Assembly: GCF_014529985.1 (NCBI RefSeq)
Contig: NZ_JACVMU010000008.1
Coordinates: 62,001-126,000, forward strand
From: Leucobacter sp. cx-42
GTDB lineage: Bacteria > Actinomycetota > Actinomycetes > Actinomycetales > Microbacteriaceae
Direction: 5' to 3'
Length of the DNA: 64,000 bases
Each line of letters begins with the position of its first letter. Positions within the stretch are counted from its first letter, which is position 1. Below are positions 36,524 through 46,271 of the stretch, in pieces. The translations under genes were made by a program, and so were the position numbers. Below the pieces are notes generated by a model that was given only the letters and a program-made list of their open reading frames with translations, had not been told where the DNA came from and ran no database searches.

Positions 36524-37777
36524 ATGCTACCGACTGCCACTGACAACGGTGCGAGGCTTGCCGCAATTCTCCCAAGTGGACTTGCCGCACTCGCCAAGGG
36601 ACGAGGGGCCGACACGGCCGAAATGACGGCCACCGCGCTCGGTGCGAGCGGCGCCGCACGCGCGGATCAGGCGGCCTCCGTGCAGCTCGCCGATCTCACC
36701 CCCGCACTGCAGTCGCTCGTCGTCGTGCTTGTGGACGGTCTCGGCAGCTCGAATCTCAAGGCTCGCGCCGGCCACGCGCCGACGCTGACCTCGCTCGCGC
36801 AGCGCCGCATCACCACCGTCGCCCCGTCGACGACAAGTGCAGCGCTGACCTCGTTTACGACGGGCACGTTGCCTGGTGATCACGGGATGATTGGCTATCG
36901 GATCCGCCACCCGGAGCTCGGGATCCTCAGCCCGCTGCGTGAGTGGGACGGGATCGACGATCATCGCTCGTGGCAGCTCAGCGAACCGCTGTTCCACGCT
37001 GCAGCAACGGCTGGCATTCGCACCTACACGGTCGGTCGCGCCGCGCACGCAGGCAGCGGGCTCAGTCAGGCGATTCTTTCTGGCGCTGAGTACGTCGATG
37101 GCGATCGCATTGAGGATCGCTTCGTTGCCGCGCGAAACTTGCTGCGGGACGAGACACCCGCGCTCATCTACGTGTACGTCGACGAACTCGACCGTGCCGC
37201 GCACCGAGACGGCTGGCAAGGCGACCAGTGGACGCGGCGCCTCGAGCAACTTGACCGCGCACTTCATGACTTCCTGACCGCCTTGCCAAAGGGCGTAGGT
37301 GTCGCGCTCACGGCCGATCACGGCATGGTTGATATCGAACCACACCAGCGCATCATTCTGCAGCGAGATGACGAGATGCTTGCTGAAGTGACGGAGATTG
37401 GCGGTGAGCCACGCTTCCGCTCGCTGTATCTGCGTGAAGGGGCTGATCCCGCGGCCGTAGCAGGCGCCATTCGCGAGCACGAGGGTCAGCGCGCGCTCGT
37501 GCTCACGCGAGACGAAGCCATCGCCACCGGAATGTTCGGTCCGACGCTCGCGCCAGGCGTGGCCGAACGCCTCGGCGAGGTCTTGCTCATTGCGCGCAAG
37601 CAGGTTGCGTACTTTGATGACGCCGCGGATCCGGCCATGCTCGAAATGGTCGGTCAGCACGGTGGCCTGACCGATGAGGAACGCGGTGTTCCGTTGATTC
37701 TCGCTGGCGCGCTCGCGGGAACCTCCTTTGCGAAGCTCGTTGAGAAGGTTGCGGCCGCACGGTTTACCAGCGAGTAA
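36524..37777 (+). CDS. Nucleotide pyrophosphatase/phosphodiesterase-family protein
   Basis: A 417-residue alkaline phosphatase-superfamily protein, type I phosphodiesterase/pyrophosphatase branch. Metal and nucleophile residues are visible in [14 protein letters not shown] near residue 66, a Thr nucleophile region [15 protein letters not shown] near 102-116 and [10 protein letters not shown] near 264. It lacks a signal peptide and so is cytosolic or leaks by another route. It lies beside sepH in many actinobacteria. The start may be ATG 36524 or ATG 36515, within ten bases of the parC start on the other strand. Confidence 0.85.
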   Translation: MLPTATDNGARLAAILPSGLAALAKGRGADTAEMTATALGASGAARADQAASVQLADLTPALQSLVVVLVDGLGSSNLKARAGHAPTLTSLAQRRITTVAPSTTSAALTSFTTGTLPGDHGMIGYRIRHPELGILSPLREWDGIDDHRSWQLSEPLFHAAATAGIRTYTVGRAAHAGSGLSQAILSGAEYVDGDRIEDRFVAARNLLRDETPALIYVYVDELDRAAHRDGWQGDQWTRRLEQLDRALHDFLTALPKGVGVALTADHGMVDIEPHQRIILQRDDEMLAEVTEIGGEPRFRSLYLREGADPAAVAGAIREHEGQRALVLTRDEAIATGMFGPTLAPGVAERLGEVLLIARKQVAYFDDAADPAMLEMVGQHGGLTDEERGVPLILAGALAGTSFAKLVEKVAAARFTSE

Positions 37778-37786
37778 ATGCCAGTA

Positions 37787-37839
37787 CATAACAGAGGCGG
37801 TGAGCCCTGAGAAATCAGGTGCTCACCGCCTCTGTTATG
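37787..37839. terminator. 19 bp hairpin between phosphodiesterase gene and sepH
   Basis: Arms 37787-37805 and 37821-37839 are perfectly complementary, with an additional CCTGA/TCAGG stem inside the loop. It separates convergent genes and is likely bidirectional. Confidence 0.8.
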
Positions 37840-37852
37840 CGCTCAGCGATCG

Positions 37853-39319
37853 TTACGCCGGATCGTCCTCGCTGCGGGTGCCAAAGAGAATGTCGTCCCA
37901 GCTCGGGATCGACGAGCGACCCTTCTTCGCTGCGCGATCGGTCTTCTCGGGCTCGTCCGTCGACAGGTTCTGCAGCGCAGCAGGCTCGCCCATTGCTGCG
38001 TTGGGGTCGTCAGTGACGCCCTTCGACTGCCAGATGCTCGCGGGACGCAACTTCTTTGGCGCGGCAGGAGCTGGCGCGGGAGCGGGTTCGACCGGGCCGC
38101 CGATGGGGTCATCAAAGAGGGGCGGGGGAAGCTCAAGATACGGATCGTTCGGAACGGGCTCCGGGCGCGAGATGCCTTCTTCCGCGGGGTTCGGGCGGCC
38201 GGTGAACGCGGCACTGATGTTCGGCGCATCGGGAGCCGGCGGAACCGGGCGAAGTACCGGGGGAGCAGGGAGCGATTCGGGCTGATCCGCGCCCTCGTCG
38301 ACGGCTGGGGTGGGCAACTCGCTCACGAGCTCCGCGACGTTTGCCGCCTCGTTCTGGGCGGCCTCACGCGCGCTCTGCTCGCGATCACCACGGCGACGAC
38401 GGAGCGCGTCAAGGAGATCGGCAGTCTGGCTCATATCGATGCGCTCTTCTGGCGCGGATCGGCCAGGCATGTTCATCGCCCGGTCTTCGATCTCGCGGCG
38501 GCGCTCATAGTCGTTCTCGGGGGTGTCCTGCGGGCCAGTCTGGGTACTGGCAGGCGCGGGTGCCGCGGGCGGGATCACCGGGGTGATGACGGCCGTTGGG
38601 TGCGTTGGGCTACTGTCGCCGAGTGGCGCCGCAGGTGCGGGCGACACAGGAGTGATCTCGCGAGTCTCCTTGAGGCCCTCAGCGTGATCGACAAACTCGG
38701 GCTCGGGGGCAGCGACAGGCTCGGGAGCCTGTGCATCAACAGCGCGCAGCTTCGGGATGAGCTGTGCGGCAACATCGCCCTGCTTGGAGAGGTGGGTTGC
38801 GTCGGGGTTCAGCGGACGGAGGGTGCTCTTCTTGTGGTCGAACTCCCACACCGCATCTCGGATCGCATCACTCGTCGCAAACGCGAGACCGATGTGCCAA
38901 GAGCCGCCGTCACCCTTCCAGCTGCGCCACTCAACTTCGTCGGCACCGAGCGTCGTGAGGCGGGCTTCGACCGCATCGCCAAATGCGCTCTGCTCGCCCT
39001 GTTCGCCATCCGTACGGACGGCAACTTCCTTGGCGAGGTCGAGGATGTAGCGGCGCTCAGCGAGCACGGGCTCCTCGAAGCGAGCAACGTCCTGCTCGTC
39101 GAGCTCGGTAATACGAGCCACCTCGAGGCGGCTCTTGCCTGCGCGGAGGAGCGACTGGATCTCGCGCGGGCGCGCACCAGTGTTGCGGCGCTCCCGCTTG
39201 GAGACCTGGCGAATTTCGGCGAGCAGTACTTCGTCGACTACGAGTCGGAATTCTGTACCGTCGTCCGCCGCGATAATGAGCGCTTGCTCTTCGCTGCGTA
39301 CTACGCGCAATTCATCCAT
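37853..39319 (-). CDS. sepH: Septation protein SepH
   Basis: A 488-residue cell division protein. The N-terminal DUF3071 region (residues about 1-110) has MDELRVVRSEEQALIIA and ARPREIQSLLRAGKSRLEVA, with the helix-turn-helix-like motif known to bind and stimulate FtsZ assembly. The rest is a Pro/Ala-rich, low-complexity linker and a short conserved C-terminus (SIPSWDDILFGTRSEDDP). It acts at the cytosolic face of the division site. The ATG at 39319 follows AAGGGAG by eight bases, and an upstream in-frame ATG lacks one. Confidence 0.9.
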   Translation of the reverse strand: MDELRVVRSEEQALIIAADDGTEFRLVVDEVLLAEIRQVSKRERRNTGARPREIQSLLRAGKSRLEVARITELDEQDVARFEEPVLAERRYILDLAKEVAVRTDGEQGEQSAFGDAVEARLTTLGADEVEWRSWKGDGGSWHIGLAFATSDAIRDAVWEFDHKKSTLRPLNPDATHLSKQGDVAAQLIPKLRAVDAQAPEPVAAPEPEFVDHAEGLKETREITPVSPAPAAPLGDSSPTHPTAVITPVIPPAAPAPASTQTGPQDTPENDYERRREIEDRAMNMPGRSAPEERIDMSQTADLLDALRRRRGDREQSAREAAQNEAANVAELVSELPTPAVDEGADQPESLPAPPVLRPVPPAPDAPNISAAFTGRPNPAEEGISRPEPVPNDPYLELPPPLFDDPIGGPVEPAPAPAPAAPKKLRPASIWQSKGVTDDPNAAMGEPAALQNLSTDEPEKTDRAAKKGRSSIPSWDDILFGTRSEDDPA

Positions 39320-39535
39320 TTCAGAGGCTCCCTTCGGCACACTTCATCACAGGGTGCCATACCGAAATAGACACGCGCGGTATTGATATGGGCGAGTGTC
39401 AAACCGAGTCATGAGGTGTTCGCTTGCTGTGAACAGGCTCGAAAAGTTTCATTTGAGTTTGCGTCAGGGTGCGTTAATGAGGCAGACTATGGCCGCTCAA
39501 TAGGAGTAATTTCCCACCAAAAACCGTAGGAGATC

Positions 39536-39829
39536 ATGGCTACCGACTACGACGCCCCGCGCAAGGGTGACGAAGAAGCGACTGATTCAATCGAGGCGCT
39601 GAAGGAACGCGGTCCGGCTAAGGGCGCATCTTCCATCGACTCGGAAGATGCAGATAACCCGAGTTTTGATCTCGGCGGCTCAGACCTGTCTGACGTCGAG
39701 CTCGACGTTGTCGTGCTTCCGCAGCAGGCTGACGAATTCACCTGCACCAGCTGCTTCCTCGTGCGTCACCGCTCGCAGATGGCAGAAAAGGGCGAATTCG
39801 GCTGGATTTGCGCCGAATGCGCTGGCTAA
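39536..39829 (+). CDS. DUF4193 protein with zinc-binding Cys pairs
   Basis: A 97-residue acidic protein. The first 65 residues are Asp/Glu-rich and the C-terminus is a small ribbon with FTCTSCFLVRH near residue 69 and WICAECAG at the end, two C-x2-C pairs. It matches actinobacterial DUF4193, of unknown function. GTAGGAG precedes the ATG by four bases. The upstream 190 bases contain no other gene and presumably its promoter. Confidence 0.9.
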   Translation: MATDYDAPRKGDEEATDSIEALKERGPAKGASSIDSEDADNPSFDLGGSDLSDVELDVVVLPQQADEFTCTSCFLVRHRSQMAEKGEFGWICAECAG

Positions 39830-39855
39830 TCTAAGCCTCAGAGCGTAAACCATCG

Positions 39856-39898
39856 GGTCCCCGCGACTCGGCCTTCGGGCCGGGGGCGGGGACCTTTT
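39856..39898 (+). terminator. Intrinsic terminator after DUF4193 gene
   Basis: Stem GGTCCCCGC/GCGGGGACC (39856-39864 with 39886-39894) with an inner GGCC-TTCG-GGCC hairpin is followed by TTTT. Confidence 0.88.
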
Positions 39899-39932
39899 GT
39901 GTGTTCGGGGGTGTTGTTTCCTGTTTTGGTCT

Positions 39933-40025
39933 CAACTCCGCGAAACCGGCCCTTTCCCCCGAGATCGATAGTTTCTACGCGCTGAAACTGCCCTTTTCGG
40001 CAGAAAGGGCTCTTCTTGCGGGGTT
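39933..40025 (+). repeat. Palindromic intergenic repeat, family 1, copy 4
   Basis: It starts CAACTCCGCGAAACCGGCCC, contains GTTTCTACGCGCTGAAAC and CCCTTTTCGGCAGAAAGGG, and ends TCTTCTTGCGGGGTT. It matches the reverse strand of copy 3 at 29.3 kb in length, order and most bases, including the ends, which are inverted copies of each other. Confidence 0.65.
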
Positions 40026-40644
40026 TTTGCTTCGTGATTTGGCCCTGGTTCCGATGACACGGCGAGCAATGGCGCTCACTATGGCTCAACTTTGGGGTGG
40101 GCTTTGCGTGCGCTCGCTTACTGGCCTGCGTCGTCACTGCAGGGGAAGTGCTCACGCTTGAGCTTGATGGCGAGTTATCGGTGAACTCTGCGCGGAGGCG
40201 CCAAATTGGGTGTCGCCCTTGAATGCCCCAACTCCCGGCAATGGGTTTTCGGTTTGACGGGCGCGCATCGCGCGGCTGTCTCCCGTGAGGCGCGGCGAGA
40301 AGCGCCACGGATTTCCAATTTGTTCACGATCGGGATGGGGAGCGGATGGTTCTCGAATGATGGGGGGGGCTGGCATCCTGCCTGCACCCTCGCGAGACGG
40401 CTCTGTTCCCCCTGGAAGTCATAGTCTCTGCGCACTAGAGGTGTACGTTTCGGCAGAAAATGTACCTGTCGAGTGCCTTGCCAAAGCACCTGAAAACAAG
40501 GCCGCACCAGCCGTGGCGGTTGAAGTATCAACAACCCTATATTTACCCCGCAACATGATTACAGAGCCTCACTGTTACATGCCCCCGTGGCGAACCAAAA
40601 TGACACGTAAATAAGCAAAACCACCCCCTGACCAGGGCTGGGCA
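40026..40644. other. Gene-free stretch
   Basis: About 620 bases with no frame that has both coding bias and a ribosome binding site. It holds a hairpin GGTGTACGTTT/AAAATGTACC around 40439-40466 whose loop repeats the TTTCGGCAGAAA of repeat family 1. Base composition becomes distinctly AT-richer from about 40440 to 40640. I see no transposase remnants or tRNA. Confidence 0.45.
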
Positions 40645-40689
40645 AGTAAAAAGGCGCGCACTCCTCAACCGTGAGGAGTGCGCGCCTTT
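40645..40689 (-). terminator. Intrinsic terminator after DUF3093 gene
   Basis: An 18 bp stem (40650-40667 with 40672-40689) with a four-base loop is followed on the minus strand by TTTTTAC. A second small hairpin lies at 40699-40722. Confidence 0.9.
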
Positions 40690-40730
40690 CTGCACCAACC
40701 TGACTGCGACGCCGCAGTCAGGGCGCCAAA

Positions 40731-41177
40731 CTACGCAGCGACGCGTGCGGCCTGCAACGCATCGGCGAGCGCTGCGGGCTTGCGGCTCGTGATGATCCAG
40801 TTCGGAGTCGGGTCGGTGGGGTCGGTGATCTCAATGCGTACGCCGCGGTGGATCCAGCCGCGCACCACCAGGTAGTTGCGCGCGTCAGACTTTGCGCCGA
40901 TGACGTCGCGGAGTGCGTCTGCGCCGAGGAGTTCGATGTCGCCGAGGTCGGCAAGCGGGATCGCTGCACGACCCGCGTAGAGCTTGCCGTCTGCGATCCG
41001 CACGACTGGACTCATGAGCACGAGCGCAGCAGCGATGATGAGGTACAGCGCAATGGCCACCGGCCAAGCGATGTCGGAATTCACGGGGGTGAGCACGAGC
41101 GCGGTTGCCGGGATGAAGAGCAAGCACGCGGTGAGGATCCCGATTCCGGGCAGAAGACGTTCGCGGTAGGTGACCAT
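40731..41177 (-). CDS. DUF3093 membrane protein
   Basis: A 148-residue protein with two transmembrane helices (residues about 10-55) separated by a short loop and a C-terminal cytosolic domain with DARNYLVVRGWIHRGVRIEI and PTPNWIITSRKPAALADAL, both typical of actinobacterial DUF3093. The function is unknown. The gene is divergent from dut, its usual position. The ATG at 41177 has GGGG upstream. Confidence 0.88.
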   Translation of the reverse strand: MVTYRERLLPGIGILTACLLFIPATALVLTPVNSDIAWPVAIALYLIIAAALVLMSPVVRIADGKLYAGRAAIPLADLGDIELLGADALRDVIGAKSDARNYLVVRGWIHRGVRIEITDPTDPTPNWIITSRKPAALADALQAARVAA

Positions 41178-41278
41178 AGCCCCATTATCCTCTTTCGCGC
41201 CTGGGAGATGGGAAGTTGGCTCCTGGGAGATGTGAGTGGCATCGGCAGATAAACCGCTCGATCCGCTAACCTGGCCGT

Positions 41279-41716
41279 GTGACTGATGTCGTTTCTATTC
41301 CCCTGCTCGGTGATTCCGTCCCTACGTACGCGCACCATGATGACGCTGGCGCAGACATGCGCGCCTCGGAGTCATTGGTCATTGGCCCTGGTGAGCGCGC
41401 CATGGTCGGCACTGGCGTCTCGATCGCGCTTCCCGAGGGATACGCGGCGTTCGTGGTGCCCCGCAGTGGTCTAGCTGCAAAGCACGGCATCACTGTGGTG
41501 AACTCGCCCGGCACGATCGACGCCGGCTACCGCGGTGAGATCAAGGTCGTTCTGCTGAACACGGACACAGCGACCCCATTCGAAGTTGTCGCTGGCGACC
41601 GCATTGCGCAGCTCATCGTTATGCCTGTTTCGAAGGCAGTGTTCACGCCCGTTGCCGAGCTTTCGGAGAGCGGCCGCGGCGACGGTGGGTTTGGTTCCAC
41701 GGGTGTGAGTGCCTAA
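41279..41716 (+). CDS. dut: dUTP diphosphatase
   Basis: A 145-residue trimeric dUTPase that converts dUTP to dUMP and keeps uracil out of DNA. The five family motifs are seen: DAGADMRA, PRSGLAAKHGI, GTIDAGYRGEIKVVLLN, GDRIAQLIV and the C-terminal GRGDGGFGSTG arm. The GTG start at 41279 has no ribosome binding site. A TAACCT at about ten bases upstream suggests a leaderless transcript, which is common in actinobacteria. Confidence 0.95.
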   Translation: MTDVVSIPLLGDSVPTYAHHDDAGADMRASESLVIGPGERAMVGTGVSIALPEGYAAFVVPRSGLAAKHGITVVNSPGTIDAGYRGEIKVVLLNTDTATPFEVVAGDRIAQLIVMPVSKAVFTPVAELSESGRGDGGFGSTGVSA

Positions 41717-41817
41717 CGCACACAGCGCCTCACGGGTGTGGCGGCGGATCGCGACTGCTTCAGTAGCTCACCGCTCACCGCACTCGAAAGTTTTGAAGTA
41801 ATTAAAGGAGATGTCGC

Positions 41818-42465
41818 ATGACTGACGCAGAACAGAGCGGCGCCGTAGAGGCTGTCGAAGGCCAGGTGGCCGCCGAGATCGATCGCAGCAAGTCTGCCCC
41901 CGCAGACCGCGATACGGCTGGCCCGTTTGATTTCACTGAGGTTCCGGCAATGCGGCCGTATGTTGACCTCGGGGGCATCAAGGTGGCTCCTCGCGAGGGG
42001 CTGCAGATGCGTCTTGAAGTTGACGAGCGCGCAAAGCGAGTGGTCGCCGCAACGCTGGGTTACGCGGAGTCGCAGCTGCAGCTCCAGGCGTTCGCCGCCC
42101 CGAAGACGACCGGTCTCTGGAATCAGACCCGCGCGGAGCTTGCTGCGCAGCTGACCCAGCAGGGCGCAAGGGTTGTTGAGCTTGAGGGTGCACTTGGCAC
42201 TGATCTTCTCGTGAAGACTCCTGCTGCTGCCGACCAGGGTGGCTCCCGTGAGATTCGATTCATTGGTGTTGACGGCCCTCGCTGGATGCTGCGCGGCCTC
42301 ATCATGGGTAAGGGCGCTTCGGATCTCGAGGCGTACGACCAGCTCATTGAGCTGTTCCGTGAGACCGTTGTGATTCGCGGCGAGCAGCCGCTCCCTCCCG
42401 GGGAGATGTTGGCGCTCAAGGTTCCCGCTGGTGCCCAGGCCGGTGCCACCGAGACGCAGGCGTAA
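41818..42465 (+). CDS. DUF3710 protein
   Basis: A 215-residue soluble protein of the actinobacterial DUF3710 family, marked by YVDLGGIKVAPREGLQMRLE near residues 48-67, LQLQAFAAPKTTGLWNQTR near 86-104 and FIGVDGPRWMLRGLIMG near 150-166. Its function is unknown. It always accompanies dut and DUF3159, which suggests a linked role. TAAAGGAG lies seven bases before the ATG. The next gene starts five bases after the stop. Confidence 0.9.
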   Translation: MTDAEQSGAVEAVEGQVAAEIDRSKSAPADRDTAGPFDFTEVPAMRPYVDLGGIKVAPREGLQMRLEVDERAKRVVAATLGYAESQLQLQAFAAPKTTGLWNQTRAELAAQLTQQGARVVELEGALGTDLLVKTPAAADQGGSREIRFIGVDGPRWMLRGLIMGKGASDLEAYDQLIELFRETVVIRGEQPLPPGEMLALKVPAGAQAGATETQA

Positions 42466-42470
42466 GGTTC

Positions 42471-43217
42471 ATGGCTGACGAGGCGCAGACCCCAGGCGAC
42501 GACCACGCTGCGCCCGAGCTGGCCTCGGCCACTGGTCAACCACGTCAAATTGGCGGATCAATGGGTCGCGCCGTCGCAGCTGCAACCAGTGGTGAGGAGC
42601 TCACTGCTGAGAGTGTGATGCGCACGATTGGTGGCTGGCGAGGCGTAGCGGAGACCGTTATTCCCGCGTTTGTCTTCATTGTGGTCTTCGCGATCACCAA
42701 GGAGGCGCGCACCGCAGCGCTGGGTTCGGGCGCGCTCGCGATTGTGGCGGTCATCGTTCGCCTCGTGCAGCGCGAGACGATTGTCGCTGCGCTCTCTGGC
42801 GCGCTCGGCGTTGGCATCGCTGTGCTGATCACGCTCATTACGGGCCGTGGCGTTGACTACTTCCTGTCTGGGTTCATTGTGAATGCGGCCTGGTCGCTCG
42901 GCCTGCTGATTTCGATCATTGCCGGGTGGCCGGCAATCGGGCTGATTCTCGGATTCCTTCGCGGGGACATGACCGGTTGGCGCAAGGATAAGTTCATCCG
43001 CCGCGCGGCCGTCTGGTTGACGACCCTCTGGCTGCTGCTCTTCCTCGGGCGACTTGCGGTCCAGTTCCCGATGTATTTGGCCAATCAGGTCGAGATGCTT
43101 GGGGTGGCGCGGATCGTCATGGGCATCCCGCTGTTTGCGGCCTGCATTGTCGTGACTTGGCTTGTGCTGCGCAAGCTGCCGAAACCCGATGAGGTGGAAT
43201 CGCGATCCGCCGACTAA
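42471..43217 (+). CDS. DUF3159 membrane protein
   Basis: A 248-residue membrane protein with about five to six helices from residue 60 on. Segments IGGWRGVAETVIPAFVFIV, RGVDYFLSGFIVNAAW and FPMYLANQVEMLGVARIVMG are typical of DUF3159. The first 50 residues are cytosolic. The function is unknown. The gene is translationally close to DUF3710 (5-base gap), so they form one operon with dut. Confidence 0.9.
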   Translation: MADEAQTPGDDHAAPELASATGQPRQIGGSMGRAVAAATSGEELTAESVMRTIGGWRGVAETVIPAFVFIVVFAITKEARTAALGSGALAIVAVIVRLVQRETIVAALSGALGVGIAVLITLITGRGVDYFLSGFIVNAAWSLGLLISIIAGWPAIGLILGFLRGDMTGWRKDKFIRRAAVWLTTLWLLLFLGRLAVQFPMYLANQVEMLGVARIVMGIPLFAACIVVTWLVLRKLPKPDEVESRSAD

Positions 43218-43303
43218 TCATCGGATGAATTTGCGCCGAACTTCCTTGAAAAGTCAGGGGAGTGGCGCTCGCGCGTCGCGTTCTGTCGCGTGTATAAACA
43301 GTG

Positions 43304-43326
43304 TAAGATGTATCTCGACATCGAGA
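43304..43326 (+). promoter_or_regulatory. Candidate acnA -10 and palindromic operator
   Basis: TAAGAT (43304-43309) fits a sigma-70 -10 element. It is followed by the 14-base perfect palindrome TCTCGACATCGAGA (43313-43326), which would cover the transcription start and suggests a repressor site. The regulator is not recognised, and it does not resemble the AcnR motif of Corynebacterium. Confidence 0.5.
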
Positions 43327-43342
43327 GACTTTGGGAGGACTC

Positions 43343-46012
43343 ATGGCTTCGGTAAACAGCTTTGGTGCACAGAGCACCCTCACCGTTGGTGGGAAAGATT
43401 ACGAGATCTTCAAGATCAACCAGGTTGAGGGCGCGGCGCGCCTGCCTTTCAGCCTCAAGGTGCTGCTTGAGAACCAGCTTCGCACCGAGGATGGCGCGAA
43501 CGTTACGGCAGAGCACATCAAGGCGCTCGGCAACTGGGATCCGTCGGCACAGCCCGACACCGAGATCCAGTTCACGCCCGCACGTGTGATCATGCAGGAC
43601 TTCACGGGTGTTCCCTGTGTCGTTGACCTCGCAACCATGCGTGAGGCAGTTGTTGATCTCGGCGGCAGCCCCGACAAGATCAACCCGCTCGCTCCCGCAG
43701 AGCTCGTCATTGACCACTCGGTCATCTCGGACTCGTTCGGCAACGCTGCAGCGTTCGAGAAGAACGTTGAGATCGAGTACGTCCGTAACGGTGAGCGCTA
43801 CCAGTTCCTCCGTTGGGGTCAGGGTGCATTCGACGAGTTCAAGGTTGTTCCCCCCGGGACCGGCATTGTTCACCAGGTGAACATCGAGTACCTCGCACGC
43901 ATCACCTTCGCTCGCGAGGTTGGCGGCGTGCTCCAGGCATACCCCGACACCTGTGTCGGTACTGACTCGCACACCACCATGGAGAACGGTCTCGGCGTTC
44001 TCGGTTGGGGCGTCGGCGGCATTGAGGCTGAGGCAGCAATGCTCGGCCAGCCCATCTCGATGCTCATCCCGCGCGTTGTTGGCTTCAAGCTCTCGGGTCA
44101 GATCCCCGCTGGCGTGACCGCAACCGACGTTGTGCTCACCATCACGCAGATGCTCCGTAAGCACGGCGTTGTCGGCAAGTTCGTTGAGTTCTACGGTGAG
44201 GGCGTTGGCTCGGTCCCGCTCGCTAACCGTGCAACCATCGGCAACATGAGCCCCGAGTTCGGTTCGACCGCGGCGATGTTCCCCATCGATGATGTCACCC
44301 TCGACTACCTCCGCCTCACCGGCCGTACCGAAGAGCAGCTTGAGCTCATCAAGGCGTACAGCCAGGAGCAGGGCATGTGGCACAACCCCGCAGTTGAGCC
44401 TGAGTTCAGCGAGTACCTCGAGCTCGACCTCTCGACGGTGGTTGCTTCGATCGCTGGCCCGAAGCGTCCCCAGGACCGCATCGAGCTCACCAGCGCGAAG
44501 GAACAGTTCGAGGTTGACCTCAAGAACTACGCTCCCGCGTCGAACCCCGCAACTGTTGTTGACGAGCAGGGCCGCGAGTTCACGATCGATCACGGCGCAG
44601 TCAGCCTCGCATCGATCACCTCGTGCACCAACACCTCGAACCCCTCAGTCATGCTTGCGGCTGGCGTGCTTGCACGTAACGCAAACGCAAAGGGCCTGAA
44701 GGCGAAGCCGTGGGTGAAGACCACGCTTGCTCCCGGTTCGAAGGTCGTTACTGACTACTACGAGAAGTCGGGCCTCAAGACTGAGCTCGAAGATCTCGGC
44801 TTCTTCCTCGTTGGCTACGGCTGCGTGACCTGCATTGGTAACTCGGGTCCTCTCAACCAGGAGATCTCGAAGGCTGTCAACGACAACGACCTCGCTGTCA
44901 CCGCAGTGCTCTCGGGTAACCGTAACTTCGAGGGTCGCATCAACCCTGACATCAAGATGAACTACCTCGCGAGCCCCCCGCTCGTCGTTGCGTACGCTCT
45001 TGCGGGTTCGATGGACTTCGACTTCGACAACGAGGCGCTTGGTCAGGATGCAGACGGCAACGACGTCTTCCTCCGCGACATTTGGCCCGACCCCGTTGAG
45101 GTGCAGCAGATCGCTGACAACTCGATCGACAGCGACATGTTCAACTCGAAGTACGCAACCGTCTTCGATGGTGACAAGCACTGGAATTCGCTGCCCACCC
45201 CCGATGGCAACACCTTTGCTTGGGACGAGAAGTCGACCTACGTTCGTAAGGCACCGTACTTCGACGGCATGAAGCTCAAGCCTGAGCCCGTCAGCGACAT
45301 CAAGGGCGCTCGCGTTCTTGCAAAGCTCGGCGACTCGGTCACCACTGACCACATCAGCCCCGCGGGCAGCTTCAAGGCTGAGACCCCCGCAGGCCGCTAC
45401 CTGGTCGAGAACGGTATCGCGCCGAAGGACTTCAACACCTACGGCTCGCGTCGTGGTAACCACGAGGTCATGATCCGCGGTACCTTCGCGAATATCCGTC
45501 TGCGTAACCAGCTCCTCGACAATGTCGAGGGTGGCTTCACGCGTGACTTCACCCAGGCTGACGCTCCCAAGTCGTACATCTACGACGCGGCAGAGAACTA
45601 CCGCGCAGCGGGTATCCCGCTCGTCGTTCTCGGCGGTAAGGAGTACGGTTCGGGCTCGTCGCGTGACTGGGCTGCAAAGGGCACCAGCCTCCTTGGCGTG
45701 AAGGCAGTGATCACCGAGAGCTTCGAGCGTATTCACCGCTCGAACCTCATCGGCATGGGCGTCATGCCCCTGCAGTTCCCCGCAGGTCAGAACGCTGACA
45801 CCCTCGGCCTTGACGGCACCGAGACCTTCTCGATCACCGGCATTGAGCAGCTTAACGAGGGCGTCACGCCGAAGACTCTTGCAGTTGAGGCAACCAAGGC
45901 TGATGGTTCGGTCGTTTCGTTCGACGCAGTCGTTCGTATCGACACCCCGGGTGAGGCTGAGTACTACCGCAACGGTGGCATCCTCCAGTACGTGCTGCGT
46001 TCGCTCGTCTAA
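43343..46012 (+). CDS. acnA: Aconitate hydratase A
   Basis: An 889-residue iron-sulfur enzyme of the TCA cycle that isomerises citrate and isocitrate. Cluster-ligating Cys are in [13 protein letters not shown] and [12 protein letters not shown]. Active-site segments [14 protein letters not shown] and [18 protein letters not shown] are intact. The length matches the AcnA/IRP-like family. GGGAGGACTC directly precedes the ATG at 43343. It lies downstream of the dut operon with its own promoter, and the codon use is the strongly biased one of highly expressed genes. Confidence 0.97.
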   Translation: MASVNSFGAQSTLTVGGKDYEIFKINQVEGAARLPFSLKVLLENQLRTEDGANVTAEHIKALGNWDPSAQPDTEIQFTPARVIMQDFTGVPCVVDLATMREAVVDLGGSPDKINPLAPAELVIDHSVISDSFGNAAAFEKNVEIEYVRNGERYQFLRWGQGAFDEFKVVPPGTGIVHQVNIEYLARITFAREVGGVLQAYPDTCVGTDSHTTMENGLGVLGWGVGGIEAEAAMLGQPISMLIPRVVGFKLSGQIPAGVTATDVVLTITQMLRKHGVVGKFVEFYGEGVGSVPLANRATIGNMSPEFGSTAAMFPIDDVTLDYLRLTGRTEEQLELIKAYSQEQGMWHNPAVEPEFSEYLELDLSTVVASIAGPKRPQDRIELTSAKEQFEVDLKNYAPASNPATVVDEQGREFTIDHGAVSLASITSCTNTSNPSVMLAAGVLARNANAKGLKAKPWVKTTLAPGSKVVTDYYEKSGLKTELEDLGFFLVGYGCVTCIGNSGPLNQEISKAVNDNDLAVTAVLSGNRNFEGRINPDIKMNYLASPPLVVAYALAGSMDFDFDNEALGQDADGNDVFLRDIWPDPVEVQQIADNSIDSDMFNSKYATVFDGDKHWNSLPTPDGNTFAWDEKSTYVRKAPYFDGMKLKPEPVSDIKGARVLAKLGDSVTTDHISPAGSFKAETPAGRYLVENGIAPKDFNTYGSRRGNHEVMIRGTFANIRLRNQLLDNVEGGFTRDFTQADAPKSYIYDAAENYRAAGIPLVVLGGKEYGSGSSRDWAAKGTSLLGVKAVITESFERIHRSNLIGMGVMPLQFPAGQNADTLGLDGTETFSITGIEQLNEGVTPKTLAVEATKADGSVVSFDAVVRIDTPGEAEYYRNGGILQYVLRSLV

Positions 46013-46075
46013 GCACCTCGTGCTGAGCACGGAAGCTGACGAGTGATGCTTCCGCGCTCAACGGTGTGAAAGAGT

Positions 46076-46110
46076 TGTGCCCCGTCCAGTGGATTTCTGG
46101 ACGGGGCACA
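46076..46110 (+). terminator. Hairpin terminator after acnA
   Basis: A 14 bp stem TGTGCCCCGTCCAG/CTGGACGGGGCACA with a seven-base loop (46076-46089 with 46097-46110). An earlier weaker hairpin (CGGAAGC/GCTTCCG, 46030-46056) sits just after the stop codon. No long T-tract is visible. Confidence 0.7.
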
Positions 46111-46195
46111 GTTCTGTGTACTGAAACTTGGGGCCAATGCTCGTGGGGATCACAGGGGCCAGGGCACGCGCTCAAATTGGTAACACATTGGATGC

Positions 46196-46224
46196 TTGCA
46201 GGCTGTTAAAAACTGGCGCATAAT
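46196..46224 (+). promoter_or_regulatory. Candidate promoter of the MT0933-type gene
   Basis: TTGCAG (46196-46201) and CATAAT (46219-46224) are separated by 17 bases, a good sigma-70 spacing, about 48 bases before the start codon. The region is distinctly AT-rich. Confidence 0.5.
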
Positions 46225-46271
46225 TCAGACAGTGCCGAATGGCTCGGTGCTGAATCTGGAAGGATCAACGC

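Noticed and set aside
39901-40161. 86-codon open frame in the large gap
   Set aside because: It runs across palindromic repeat copy 4 and has no ribosome binding site, so the frame is an accident of the repeat.
43214-46030. Two long open frames on the minus strand opposite acnA
   Set aside because: Antisense shadows of highly biased aconitase codons. The translations resemble no protein.
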